A stretch of DNA of 9,880 nucleotides from Nitrosomonas eutropha (lineage in GTDB: Bacteria; Pseudomonadota; Gammaproteobacteria; Burkholderiales; Nitrosomonadaceae), in NCBI GenBank assembly GCA_014584635.1, contig JACTML010000014.1:1-9880 (forward strand), in the 5' to 3' direction. Below are positions 1-7,245 of this stretch, piece after piece (within the stretch, counting starts at the first letter, position 1; every line of letters begins with the position of its first letter). The translations under genes were made by a program, and so were the position numbers. The notes beneath the pieces are model-generated. The model did no database searches. It saw only the letters and a list, made by a program, of their open reading frames with translations, and was not told the origin of the DNA.

Positions 1-87
1 TTATGGAAAAACTGCGAACGTAAACTCAATACCAGCTTGCAGCTCATTCATTTGGCTTTCTTGGCACTATTACTCAGAAGATCGTAA
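1..87 (+). pseudogene. Transposase C-terminal fragment (5' end outside window)
   Basis: An open frame enters from the left edge and ends at TAA 85-87, giving 28 residues that finish with SLQLIHLAFLALLLRRS. This basic, leucine-rich ending, preceded by a W-K-N-C-E-R-K stretch, resembles the C-terminus of IS4/IS5-type DDE transposases as I remember them; no catalytic residue lies inside the window. Whether the full gene to the left is intact cannot be seen, so calling it a pseudogene is provisional. A related but diverged copy of the same ending is encoded on the opposite strand just downstream, which suggests decayed mobile DNA. The family assignment is an inference from a short tail. Confidence 0.55.
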
Positions 88-119
88 ACGGGCTCTAAGT
101 AGTGGTGCCAAGAAGGCCA
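53..119. repeat. Long imperfect inverted repeat (26-bp arms)
   Basis: Positions 53-78 pair with 94-119. As RNA this gives 22 Watson-Crick pairs, 3 G-U pairs and a single C-A mismatch, with a 15-base loop (79-93). The core arms are TGGCTTTCTTGGCAC and its near complement. It arises where two homologous transposase 3' ends converge. Transcribed, it could act as a barrier between the left-hand element and prsT, but there is no T-run after it. Confidence 0.75.
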
Positions 120-159
120 GATTAAACTGCAAACTGATGTTGAATCTCTTTTTCTCACG
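70..159 (-). pseudogene. Diverged, inverted transposase C-terminal remnant
   Basis: Read on the minus strand, 159 down to 70 gives 29 codons and a TAA (72-70). The translation contains SLQFNLAFLAPLLRA, which aligns with SLQLIHLAFLALLLRRS of the + strand fragment with a one-codon gap. The similarity extends upstream through a matching K/R-x-x-N motif. The frame stays open to an in-frame TGA at 228-226 but has no recognisable transposase sequence beyond about 159. It is therefore a short remnant of a second, related transposase facing the first tail to tail. The protein-level match outside the perfect stem argues that this is homology and not only a chance hairpin. Confidence 0.5.
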
Positions 160-302
160 GGTTGCGTCAGCCTGATTTTTAAGTGTCCGCTCCAGCGTGC
201 TTACGCTGTGCCGGCCAACTTCACTTCATTTGCATCAATAGGTCACACATTTGAACCAGTCATAGCAGTGTTCAAGTATATGAATTCGGCTGATTTCAAA
301 AA
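160..302. other. Gene-free stretch upstream of prsT
   Basis: I see no convincing gene between the transposase remnants and the prsT promoter. The one notable element is a dyad TTGAAC (251-256) N13 GTTCAA (270-275), about 28 bases upstream of the proposed -35 box and so in an activator-like position. No regulator can be named from it. Confidence 0.4.
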
Positions 303-330
303 TTTACCTTTTAACTTATTGTGCTATAAC
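303..330 (+). promoter_or_regulatory. Putative sigma-70 promoter of prsT
   Basis: A TTTACC -35 (303-308) is followed after 16 bases by TATAAC (325-330). The -10 is preceded by TG one base upstream, so it reads as an extended -10. Transcription would start near 337 and leave a leader of about 95 bases containing the palindrome TTGATCAA (407-414). No sigma-54 element with correct GG-N10-GC spacing was found, although some exosortase loci use PrsK/PrsR and RpoN. Confidence 0.4.
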
Positions 331-432
331 TGTCTCGTTAAATGATATTTGGATATAAAATGCTTGCCTGGATTTATTCGGGTGGTATTTTTGTAAATTT
401 GTGTACTTGATCAATGGCCGAAAGAGGTAAAT

Positions 433-3225
433 ATGAGAGGTTCCTGTAAAGCGATTACGCAGATGAAAATAACGGCAATTTTTGCTCCTGTAATGGTTGT
501 TATCCTGGTGCTTTCAGCTTGTGGAAAATCCATGGATGCACAAGCTTTGGTAGCTGAAGCCAAGCAATATCAGCAACAGGGAAATGATAAGGCAGCCATT
601 ATTCAGTTGAAAAATGCTCTGCGGCAAAGCCCGAATGATCCTGAAATTCGCTATCTGCTGGGAACGCTTTATGATAAGGAAGGAGATATCTTATCGGCTG
701 AAAAGGAATTGAATAAGGCGCTTGATCTGGGGATGGATCCCGCCAAGGTATTGCCGGGCTTGAGTCGTGCCTGGCTTGGTACAGGGCAATTCCAGAAAGT
801 ATTGGATGAAACTGAAAAATTATCTGATGAAGGAAATTTTGCTGAGCTGCTTGCTCTGCGCGGTAATGCTTCGCTGGCGCTAGGTAAAATTGAAGAAGCC
901 AAAGCGCTATTTGAACAAGCGCTGCAAGATAAACCGGGTTTTGCAGATGCGCTGGTGGGGTTGGCAAGATGTTCTTTGGCCCGGAACGATATTGGCTCTG
1001 CCATGAATTTTTCTGAAGAAGCAGTAAAGCTTAATCCGGAAAATAGCAATGTAGTATTGTTCAGAGGAGATTTGTTGCGTGCTCAGAACAAGATTGACGA
1101 AGCTTTGGCAGATTATGATAAAGCGATAAAACTGGATTCTAAATCAGTCGCTGGCTATATCAACCGGGCAACCATATTAATCAGCACGAAGAAATTTGAA
1201 GCAGCACAGGCTGATCTGGATGCCGTTCGCAAGATTGCTCCTGGTAGCCTGCCCGCTGCGTATACACAGGCATTACTTGATTTTAGCCAGGGTAAACATA
1301 CAGCTGCTCTCGAAACCTTACAGCAAGTATTAGGTGCGGCACCCGAGCATCTTCCCAGTGTATTACTCGCAGGAGCCACTCAATTTGCGTTGGGAGCATT
1401 GCCTCAAGCGGAGCAATATGTTGAGCAATATCTGAAGAAAATCCCGAATAATCTTTATGCTATCAAACTGATGGCATCAATCCAGTTAAAAAGTAACCAG
1501 GCAAAACAGGCAGTTGCTACGTTAGCTCCGGCACTAAAATCGGTACAGCAGGATCCGCAATTATTTGCACTGGCCGGAGAAGCTTATATGAAAGCGCGAG
1601 ATTTTACAAAAGCGACGGAATATTTTGAAAAAGCTGGTGAATTATCTCCGGATAATGCAGCACTTTATACTGCGATGGCCATGAGCAAGATGGGGCAGGG
1701 AGAAAGTAAAAGTGCTATCGCGGATCTGGAACATGCCACTCAGCTGGATGATAAATCCGGACGAGCTGGCGTTATGCTTGTTTTGACTTATTTGCAGCAA
1801 CGTGAATTTGATAAAGCACTGAAAGCAGTTAAGTCACAGCTTGCGGAACAACCGGATAACCCATTACTGCATAATCTGGAAGGCGGTGTTTATCTGGGGA
1901 AAAAGGATCTGACCAAGGCACGTGCAAGTTTTAATCAAGCCCTTTCTATCCAGCCAGATTATTTTCCGGCGATTTCCAATCTGGCCAGAATTGATCTGCA
2001 GGAAAAACATCCTGAATCGGCTCAACAGCGTTTTGAAGAGGTTTTGAAGCGGGATAAAAAGAATATCCAGGCGATGAATGCTTTGGCGGGAATTGCTACT
2101 GCACAAGGAAAGCAAGAAGAAGCTACTCAATGGCTGGAGAAAGCCAGCCGGGAAAATCCGGATGAACTACAGCCAGCCTTGCAGCTGGGAGCGCATTACC
2201 TGGCGACGAATAATCCGAAAAAATCGTTGGGGCTGGCCAAGAAATTGCAGGGAGTACATCCTGACAATCTAAGTGTAGTCGAACTGCTTGCACGCTCTTA
2301 TCTGGCAAGTGGCGATAGGGATGCCGCTTTGGAAAATTTTGAGAAACTGGCTGCCAGATTACCGGATTCAGCTCCTGCACAATTACAGTTGGCACAGCTC
2401 TACGCTGCTATGCAGAATACCAGTGCTACTACTAAAGCTCTGAAAAAAGCACTGGCTATCAAGCCGGATATGTGGGAAGCCAAGTTACTGCAGGCGCAGC
2501 TGGCGGTTGGAGCAGGTCGTGCAGAAGATGCTCTTAAAATTGCAGGGGAGATACAAAAGCAGCATGAGAAATTACCGGTTGGCTTTGAGCTGGAAGGTGA
2601 TTTGCAAATGGGGCTGAAAAATGCTGCCGCTGCCGTTACCGCGTACGAAAAAGCCCTGACCAGGCAAAAAACCAGTCAGCTGCTGATCAAACTGCATGCC
2701 GCCATGAGCCAAAACGGAAAAGAAAAACAAGCTGATCAGCGCATTGCACAATGGCTGAAGGAGAATCCGTCTGACGCGGCTACTCGTATGTATCTTGCAG
2801 GGGCTTATCTGGCCAACAAAAAATATGATTCTGCCATTAAGGAATATCAAACTATTCTGAAGCAGCATCCTGATCACGCTGCAACAATGAATAATCTTGC
2901 CTGGATATATCAGCAGAAAAAAGATCCTGCCGCCCTTGAGTATGCTGAAAAAGCATACAAACTGGCTCCCGAGAGTCCTGCTATTCTGGATACGTTTGGT
3001 TGGATTCTGATCGAAAAGGGGGAGGCTGAACGAGGAACATCATTGTTGCAAAAGGCAGTCGCTGCTGTTCCGGATGCGGCCGAAATTCACTATCACTATG
3101 TGGTCGGGCTATATAAATCCGGCAATAAGGCTGAGGCACGTCAGGAGCTTGAAAAGTTACTGGACAGTGATAAACCTTTTACTCAGAGAGACGAGGCAAA
3201 AAAATTGCTCGAAAGCCTGAAGTAA
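433..3225 (+). CDS. prsT: PEP-CTERM system TPR-repeat lipoprotein PrsT
   Basis: A 930-residue protein made almost wholly of tetratricopeptide repeats, from about residue 37 to the C-terminus. Units of about 34 residues carry the usual helix pattern and many end in A-x-x-x-x-P-D/N turns. The N-terminus is a lipoprotein signal: hydrophobic residues 13-28 and lipobox L-S-A-C with Cys30, so the mature protein should be membrane-anchored on the periplasmic side. Length and architecture fit PrsT, the large TPR lipoprotein of PEP-CTERM/exosortase systems, probably a scaffold in exopolysaccharide export or protein sorting; its exact job is not established. The ATG at 433 has an AGAGG (423-427) five bases upstream. 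An ATG at 463 would give a more typical signal peptide but lacks a clear ribosome site. No exosortase or prsK/prsR lies in the window, so it stands alone between its own promoter and terminator. Confidence 0.85.
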   Translation: MRGSCKAITQMKITAIFAPVMVVILVLSACGKSMDAQALVAEAKQYQQQGNDKAAIIQLKNALRQSPNDPEIRYLLGTLYDKEGDILSAEKELNKALDLGMDPAKVLPGLSRAWLGTGQFQKVLDETEKLSDEGNFAELLALRGNASLALGKIEEAKALFEQALQDKPGFADALVGLARCSLARNDIGSAMNFSEEAVKLNPENSNVVLFRGDLLRAQNKIDEALADYDKAIKLDSKSVAGYINRATILISTKKFEAAQADLDAVRKIAPGSLPAAYTQALLDFSQGKHTAALETLQQVLGAAPEHLPSVLLAGATQFALGALPQAEQYVEQYLKKIPNNLYAIKLMASIQLKSNQAKQAVATLAPALKSVQQDPQLFALAGEAYMKARDFTKATEYFEKAGELSPDNAALYTAMAMSKMGQGESKSAIADLEHATQLDDKSGRAGVMLVLTYLQQREFDKALKAVKSQLAEQPDNPLLHNLEGGVYLGKKDLTKARASFNQALSIQPDYFPAISNLARIDLQEKHPESAQQRFEEVLKRDKKNIQAMNALAGIATAQGKQEEATQWLEKASRENPDELQPALQLGAHYLATNNPKKSLGLAKKLQGVHPDNLSVVELLARSYLASGDRDAALENFEKLAARLPDSAPAQLQLAQLYAAMQNTSATTKALKKALAIKPDMWEAKLLQAQLAVGAGRAEDALKIAGEIQKQHEKLPVGFELEGDLQMGLKNAAAAVTAYEKALTRQKTSQLLIKLHAAMSQNGKEKQADQRIAQWLKENPSDAATRMYLAGAYLANKKYDSAIKEYQTILKQHPDHAATMNNLAWIYQQKKDPAALEYAEKAYKLAPESPAILDTFGWILIEKGEAERGTSLLQKAVAAVPDAAEIHYHYVVGLYKSGNKAEARQELEKLLDSDKPFTQRDEAKKLLESLK

Positions 3226-3264
3226 AGTAATACTGGCAGATTGTTCCCTGCAGACTTGATCTTG

Positions 3265-3301
3265 AAAGCCCCCTTGTGCAAGGAATTCACGAGGGGTTTT
3301 T
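3265..3301 (+). terminator. Intrinsic terminator after prsT
   Basis: The left arm (3265-3278, A-rich then CCCCC and TTGTG) pairs with the right arm (3288-3301) across a 9-base loop. It has a C4/G4 core, G-U pairs and one C-T mismatch, and ends in five T. It lies 40 bases past the prsT stop and isolates prsT from cysM. Confidence 0.75.
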
Positions 3302-3310
3302 GTATGTATA

Positions 3311-3319
3311 TGAGATAAT
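3311..3319 (+). promoter_or_regulatory. Possible extended -10 for cysM
   Basis: TGaGATAAT just after the prsT terminator resembles an extended -10 element. No good -35 precedes it because that region is the terminator hairpin. Initiation near 3326 would leave a leader of about 26 bases. Weak, but cysM needs its own promoter given the terminator. Confidence 0.3.
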
Positions 3320-3351
3320 CCTGTTTTATTTGTACCGACACGTGTTACGTC

Positions 3352-4239
3352 ATGTATAAAACTATCGGGAATTTTATCGGCCATACACCGCTTGTTCAGC
3401 TTAAACGTATTCCGGGCGAAACCAGCAATATCATCCTGGCGAAACTGGAGGGTAATAATCCGGCAGGCTCGGTTAAAGATCGTCCTGCTTACTCCATGAT
3501 TGTGCGTGCGCAGCAACGTGGAAGTATTCAGCCGGGAGATACGTTGATCGAGGCAACCAGTGGCAATACCGGGATTGCATTAGCCATGACAGCGGCAATT
3601 TTGGGTTATCACATGATCCTGGTTATGCCGGAAAACCAAAGTCTGGAACGTCGTCAGGTAATGGCAGCCTATGGTGCTGAAATTGTTTTGACTCCCAAGG
3701 AGGGAGGGATGGAGCTGGCTAGAGATACAGCCGGGCAATTGTGTGCAGCTGGTAAAGGTTTTATTCTTGATCAGTTTTCCAATCCCGACAATCCGTTGGC
3801 TCATTACGAGGGTACAGCTCCTGAAATTTGGCAGGATACTGCAGGAAAAATTACCCATTTTGTAAGCAGCATGGGAACAACCGGCACGATTATGGGATGT
3901 GCACGCTACTTCCGGGAAAAAGAACACAAAGTGGAGATTGTCGGTGTACAGCCGCAGGAAGGAGCTCAGATTCCCGGGATTCGTAAATGGCCAGAAGCCT
4001 ATCTGCCCAAAATTTATCAGCCAGAACTCGTTGATCGTACTTTACTGGTATCGCAACAGGAAGCTGAAAATATGGCTCGTCGACTGGCGTCAGAGGAGGG
4101 CGTGTTTGCTGGAATATCTTCCGGTGGTGCGCTGGCTGCGGCGTTAAAACTTTCTGCCGAAGTAGAAAATGCAGTGATTGTTTCTATCATATGTGATCGG
4201 GGAGATCGCTACTTGTCAACCGGGGTTTTCCCTTCCTGA
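3352..4239 (+). CDS. cysM: Cysteine synthase B (O-acetylserine sulfhydrylase B)
   Basis: A 295-residue PLP enzyme of fold type II that makes L-cysteine from O-acetylserine and sulfide. The CysM type can also use thiosulfate, giving S-sulfocysteine. Visible motifs are the PLP lysine K42 in SVKDRPA, the substrate loop TSGNTG (69-74), the phosphate-binding GTTGT (175-179) and GISSGGA (254-260). The IPGIRKWP segment (207-214) and the closing CDRGDRYLSTGVF (281-293) are typical of CysM more than CysK. The protein stops three residues after GVF plus Pro-Ser, without the longer tail of E. coli CysM, but the catalytic core is complete. The ATG has no recognisable Shine-Dalgarno sequence. It appears monocistronic: a terminator lies upstream and 188 bases separate it from the next gene. 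Cytoplasmic. Confidence 0.93.
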   Translation: MYKTIGNFIGHTPLVQLKRIPGETSNIILAKLEGNNPAGSVKDRPAYSMIVRAQQRGSIQPGDTLIEATSGNTGIALAMTAAILGYHMILVMPENQSLERRQVMAAYGAEIVLTPKEGGMELARDTAGQLCAAGKGFILDQFSNPDNPLAHYEGTAPEIWQDTAGKITHFVSSMGTTGTIMGCARYFREKEHKVEIVGVQPQEGAQIPGIRKWPEAYLPKIYQPELVDRTLLVSQQEAENMARRLASEEGVFAGISSGGALAAALKLSAEVENAVIVSIICDRGDRYLSTGVFPS

Positions 4240-4427
4240 GGACCAGCTCAATCGCTCACTTGGGAGCACATTACGGCGTTAACATTGAAAGCAAAATACT
4301 CACATACTTTGAGCGCTCTGTAGTTTTATTCGGTATTGGCATCTCGCTTTGCGGATCATCCTGACGGCTGTTCGTGGCGCACTGCTGGTGTCGCTCAATT
4401 TGAAACGTTGAACAATTTCTGAGAAAC

Positions 4428-6500
4428 ATGAAACCGGAGTCTTTCTGGCTTCACTCTGTCAGTTCTTTTATTAAAATTTGCAAGTTTGCGATCCGTTTCT
4501 GGATATTATTTCTGGTTTTTGCGAGCTGTTCTCCGGCAGAAGCTATTGTTCCTCATTTCAGTTTCGTGCTGGAAAATATTCAGCACCCTGCCTTTAATAT
4601 TCGTTCAGCCAATATCAGGCTAACTGGTACCCCGCCGTCTGCTTTTGAAATCAATCTGGGTGAACTGACGCTGGGGAACAAAAAATGGCGTAACCTGCAC
4701 ATGCGATGTCACCGCACCCATATTGATCGTCAGTTGATTAGCTGTCCCGAAGGAGAGTTGCGGCTGGGTGCACAGTCGCTGTCACTGACTTTTCAGTTTT
4801 CTCTTCGGGATAAGCAGTTTGATCTTGCGATTCAGTCATTACCATTAAAAAAACCAGCAGAAAAATGGCAGTTGACAATTAGCTGGCAGCAAGAAAAATG
4901 GCAAAGTACGCTAAAGATAGTGAACGGAGATGGAAAATTTCTGGCAGATCTGTTGCCTTGGGAAGACGATCAGATACAAATTAAACAGGCCAGGCTAAAT
5001 GGTGATATTCATATGGCTGGAGATAGGGCTGCTATTTCAGTTTTATTGGCACAAATACGTGTCAGCGAGCTGTCCTTTAATGATGTCAGCGGTTTACATG
5101 CGGGCGAGCAAATTGGTTTATATCTTGATCTGAATGCGCATAAGAGACGAGATGTGTGGCGATGGCGGAGTAAATTTGTATGGCCGGAAGGCGAGGTATT
5201 CTGGCAACCGTTTTATTTTGTCGGAAAGGGGCATCAGCTGACAGCCAGAGGGGTAGTACACGATCAGCATGTCCGCATAACACAGGCGAAACTTAATCTG
5301 GCAGATATGGGAGAAGCTGATTTTTCTGCCCTGATCAACATTCAGAAGCGCACATTACAGCAGGCCAAACTATCCGCTGAGAATTTGGTGCTATCTGCAT
5401 TATTTGCAAATATTATCCGTCCTCTTGCAGTAGAGACGGCTCTGGCTGAAACAGAGGCTACCGGGCGAGCGAGTATTACCTGGCATTACCAGGATACTGT
5501 CAATCAGTCACTGACTGTTGATTTGCAGGATATGTCACTGATCGATGCGCATGGACGATTTGCTGTCGAAAAGCTGAATATGCATTTGCCATGGAATGGC
5601 AACGAAAGCCGGAATGGAGCAATCCAGTTTGCTAGTGCTCAGGTTTTGGGAATATCGGTTGGGGCAACAACTGTTTCAGTCAAGACAAAGGGAATGACTG
5701 TCAGCATTCCTCATGCAGAAATACCAGTGCTGGATGGTGAATTGCAGGTCAGGAATTTTGGGGCCCTTTTACAGCCATCCGGCTGGCAATGGCAGTTTAA
5801 TGGGCGGCTTTTGCCAATTTCTATGGAAAAGCTGACAGAATCTCTGCGGATACAGCCAATGTTTGGATTTTTGTCTGGTACTATTCCAAAAATGAGCTAT
5901 GCCAATTCGACTATAACAATGGAAGGTGAGCTTGTTTCAGGAATATTCGATGGTGTTGCCGTAGCCAGAAACCTGGTGCTGACCGGCCCATTCAGTATGA
6001 CTCCCCATTTGATGGCAGATGTGGCCATGTATCATGTTGATCTGGACATGCTGACGCGCGCTTATTCATTTGGAAATATACAGGGCCGGGTTGATGTGGA
6101 GGTGAATGATCTTGAACTGATCAATTGGGAGCCGGTAAAGTTTGATGCAAAACTTGCCAGCAGTGCGGGGAATTACAAGCGCCGGATTAGCCAGGCAGCT
6201 GTCAAAAATCTGATTGCATTGGGGGGGAGCTCTGCTGTAACAGTCGTTCAAAGAAGCTTTTTAGGCATGTTTGAACAATTTAGTTACGCTGAAATTGGCT
6301 GGGGTTGCAAGCTGCGTGGACGTATTTGTTACATGAGTGGCATTAGATCACCCTCGAAAAGCAACGCGGGATATGTTCTGGTCAAAGGCAGTGGAATACC
6401 TGCGATTACTATTACCGGCTATAATTCTGAGGTAGACTGGCCTGAATTGCTCAAGCGTCTGGAACATGCCATTGAAAGTGGTGCTCCGGTCATCCATTAA
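4428..6500 (+). CDS. ydbH: YdbH-family AsmA-like intermembrane phospholipid transport protein
   Basis: A 690-residue exported beta-rich protein. Its last third (about residues 475-685) matches the YdbH C-terminal domain (formerly called dicarboxylate transport): G-x-x-S-G-T-I-P near 480, S-F-G-N-I-x-G-R-V near 547, N-W-E-P-V-K-F, R-R-I-S-Q (585-589), then a cysteine-containing G-C-x-L-R-x-x-I-C segment and a final V-D-W-P-x-L-L. In E. coli YdbH, with TamB and YhdP, supports phospholipid movement to the outer membrane. The N-terminus has a hydrophobic core (about 20-33) ending in F-A-S-C and then A-E-A (37-39). It could be an anchor, a cleaved signal or an atypical lipobox at Cys34. It is shorter than E. 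coli YdbH (about 880 residues). It is first of three tightly packed genes; the next starts two bases after its stop. The ribosome site (GAGA, 4421-4424) is weak. Confidence 0.82.
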   Translation: MKPESFWLHSVSSFIKICKFAIRFWILFLVFASCSPAEAIVPHFSFVLENIQHPAFNIRSANIRLTGTPPSAFEINLGELTLGNKKWRNLHMRCHRTHIDRQLISCPEGELRLGAQSLSLTFQFSLRDKQFDLAIQSLPLKKPAEKWQLTISWQQEKWQSTLKIVNGDGKFLADLLPWEDDQIQIKQARLNGDIHMAGDRAAISVLLAQIRVSELSFNDVSGLHAGEQIGLYLDLNAHKRRDVWRWRSKFVWPEGEVFWQPFYFVGKGHQLTARGVVHDQHVRITQAKLNLADMGEADFSALINIQKRTLQQAKLSAENLVLSALFANIIRPLAVETALAETEATGRASITWHYQDTVNQSLTVDLQDMSLIDAHGRFAVEKLNMHLPWNGNESRNGAIQFASAQVLGISVGATTVSVKTKGMTVSIPHAEIPVLDGELQVRNFGALLQPSGWQWQFNGRLLPISMEKLTESLRIQPMFGFLSGTIPKMSYANSTITMEGELVSGIFDGVAVARNLVLTGPFSMTPHLMADVAMYHVDLDMLTRAYSFGNIQGRVDVEVNDLELINWEPVKFDAKLASSAGNYKRRISQAAVKNLIALGGSSAVTVVQRSFLGMFEQFSYAEIGWGCKLRGRICYMSGIRSPSKSNAGYVLVKGSGIPAITITGYNSEVDWPELLKRLEHAIESGAPVIH

Positions 6501-6502
6501 AA

Positions 6503-6742
6503 ATGATGATAAATCACAATTCCAATCTGGGTTTCTTATTGATAACCGCGAGCCTTATGCTGACCGCTTGTGTGACTATCAATATTTACTTTCCTGCAGC
6601 TGCGGCTGAAAAGGTGGTTGATAAGATTATTGATGAGGTTTGGCAGGAAGATGACAAGGTTAACAATGGAGATCGAAAAAAATCAGAGAGTGATACGCAC
6701 GACGATAAAACCAATAGCAAACTGAATCAGACCAAGCCATAA
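6503..6742 (+). CDS. Small lipoprotein in the YnbE position
   Basis: A 79-residue lipoprotein with signal residues 1-22 and lipobox L-T-A-C (Cys23). Valine at +2 gives no inner-membrane retention signal, so outer-membrane placement is expected. The mature part begins V-T-I-N-I-Y-F-P followed by four Ala and an amphipathic V-V-D-K-I-I-D-E helix, then a highly charged, probably disordered tail of about 30 residues. Its place between ydbH and ydbL is that of E. coli ynbE, whose product pairs with YdbH to bridge the envelope. Sequence likeness to E. coli YnbE is limited to the short T-I-N beta-strand, so no symbol is given. As I recall, the same C-V-T-I-N-x-Y-F-P-A-A-A motif heads some DUF1318 proteins, linking it to the next gene. 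Two bases after ydbH and no Shine-Dalgarno suggest translational coupling. A second ATG (6506) is equally possible. Confidence 0.75.
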   Translation: MMINHNSNLGFLLITASLMLTACVTINIYFPAAAAEKVVDKIIDEVWQEDDKVNNGDRKKSESDTHDDKTNSKLNQTKP

Positions 6743-6756
6743 AAAATTTTTAAAAT

Positions 6757-7191
6757 ATGAACCTCATATGTAAACAGATCATACAATTCATGATATGGGT
6801 ATCATTGAGTTTTTTTCTGTATACCAGTCTCGCAAATGCTGTGGATTTTAAGGCCAGCTCATCTGCGGTGACCCGTTTGAAGCAAAATATAAAACAGCGG
6901 CATAGTCAGTTGATACCGTTTTATGATAGTGGTGCAGTAGGTTTGACGCATGATGGTCAGGTTGTATTGCGGGATGCCAACGCAGTACCATTATCCAGTC
7001 GGCAGCCGATCAATAAACTTGTGGCGGCTGAAAATCAGGATCGTAATGCGCTTTATCGTGAGATTGCAATAGCGAATGATCATCCTGAATGGGAAAACGA
7101 CATCCGCTTAACATTTGCGCAACGATGGATAAAATGGGCCAGACCGGGTTGGTGGTATCAGCAGGAGAATGGCTCCTGGCAGAAAAAATGA
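6757..7191 (+). CDS. ydbL: YdbL family (DUF1318) periplasmic protein
   Basis: A 144-residue protein with a cleavable signal peptide: hydrophobic residues 8-25 and a likely cut after A-N-A (26-28). The mature part fits the YdbL/DUF1318 family. It has a helical R-L-K-Q stretch, A-V-G-L (60-63) with a following D-G-Q turn, the conserved LVAAENQDRNALY (88-100), and a C-terminal A-R-P-G-W-W-Y-Q-Q-E-N-G-S-W (128-141) that matches the ending of E. coli YdbL. In E. coli, YdbL assists the YdbH-YnbE pair and has been proposed to act as a chaperone. It is somewhat longer than E. coli YdbL (about 108 residues). It starts 14 bases after the lipoprotein gene, across an A/T-rich spacer with no clear ribosome site, and ends the operon. 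I see no convincing terminator after it. Confidence 0.85.
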   Translation: MNLICKQIIQFMIWVSLSFFLYTSLANAVDFKASSSAVTRLKQNIKQRHSQLIPFYDSGAVGLTHDGQVVLRDANAVPLSSRQPINKLVAAENQDRNALYREIAIANDHPEWENDIRLTFAQRWIKWARPGWWYQQENGSWQKK

Positions 7192-7225
7192 CTCGGTTGC
7201 CATATAAGAAGGAATAGTTCGGCGG

Positions 7226-7245
7226 AATATTGCTGAAATATTGCT
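7226..7245 (+). repeat. Tandem direct repeat AATATTGCT, 11-bp period
   Basis: AATATTGCT occurs at 7226-7234 and again at 7237-7245. The period is about one helical turn, as in paired binding sites. It sits between ydbL and the argD leader. Function unknown. Confidence 0.45.

Noticed and set aside
669..1049. Minus-strand open frame of 126 codons inside prsT
   Set aside because: It is Ser/Ala/Pro-rich in the way expected from the antisense of TPR helices, and lies wholly within prsT.
433..3225. Internal repeats of prsT as a DNA repeat or CRISPR-like array
   Set aside because: The periodicity is about 34 residues at the protein level (TPR). The DNA units are too diverged to be direct repeats.
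3157..3516. Minus-strand open frame of 119 codons across the prsT end and cysM start
   Set aside because: It runs antisense through two well-supported genes and the terminator. It has no recognisable motif, so it is treated as a shadow frame.
4252..4265. GCTC-N6-GAGC as cysM terminator
   Set aside because: Only a 4-bp stem and no following T-run.
4337..4352. Sigma-54-like TGGCATCTCGCTTTGC upstream of ydbH
   Set aside because: The GG and GC are one base too far apart (11 instead of 10), which normally abolishes RpoN recognition.
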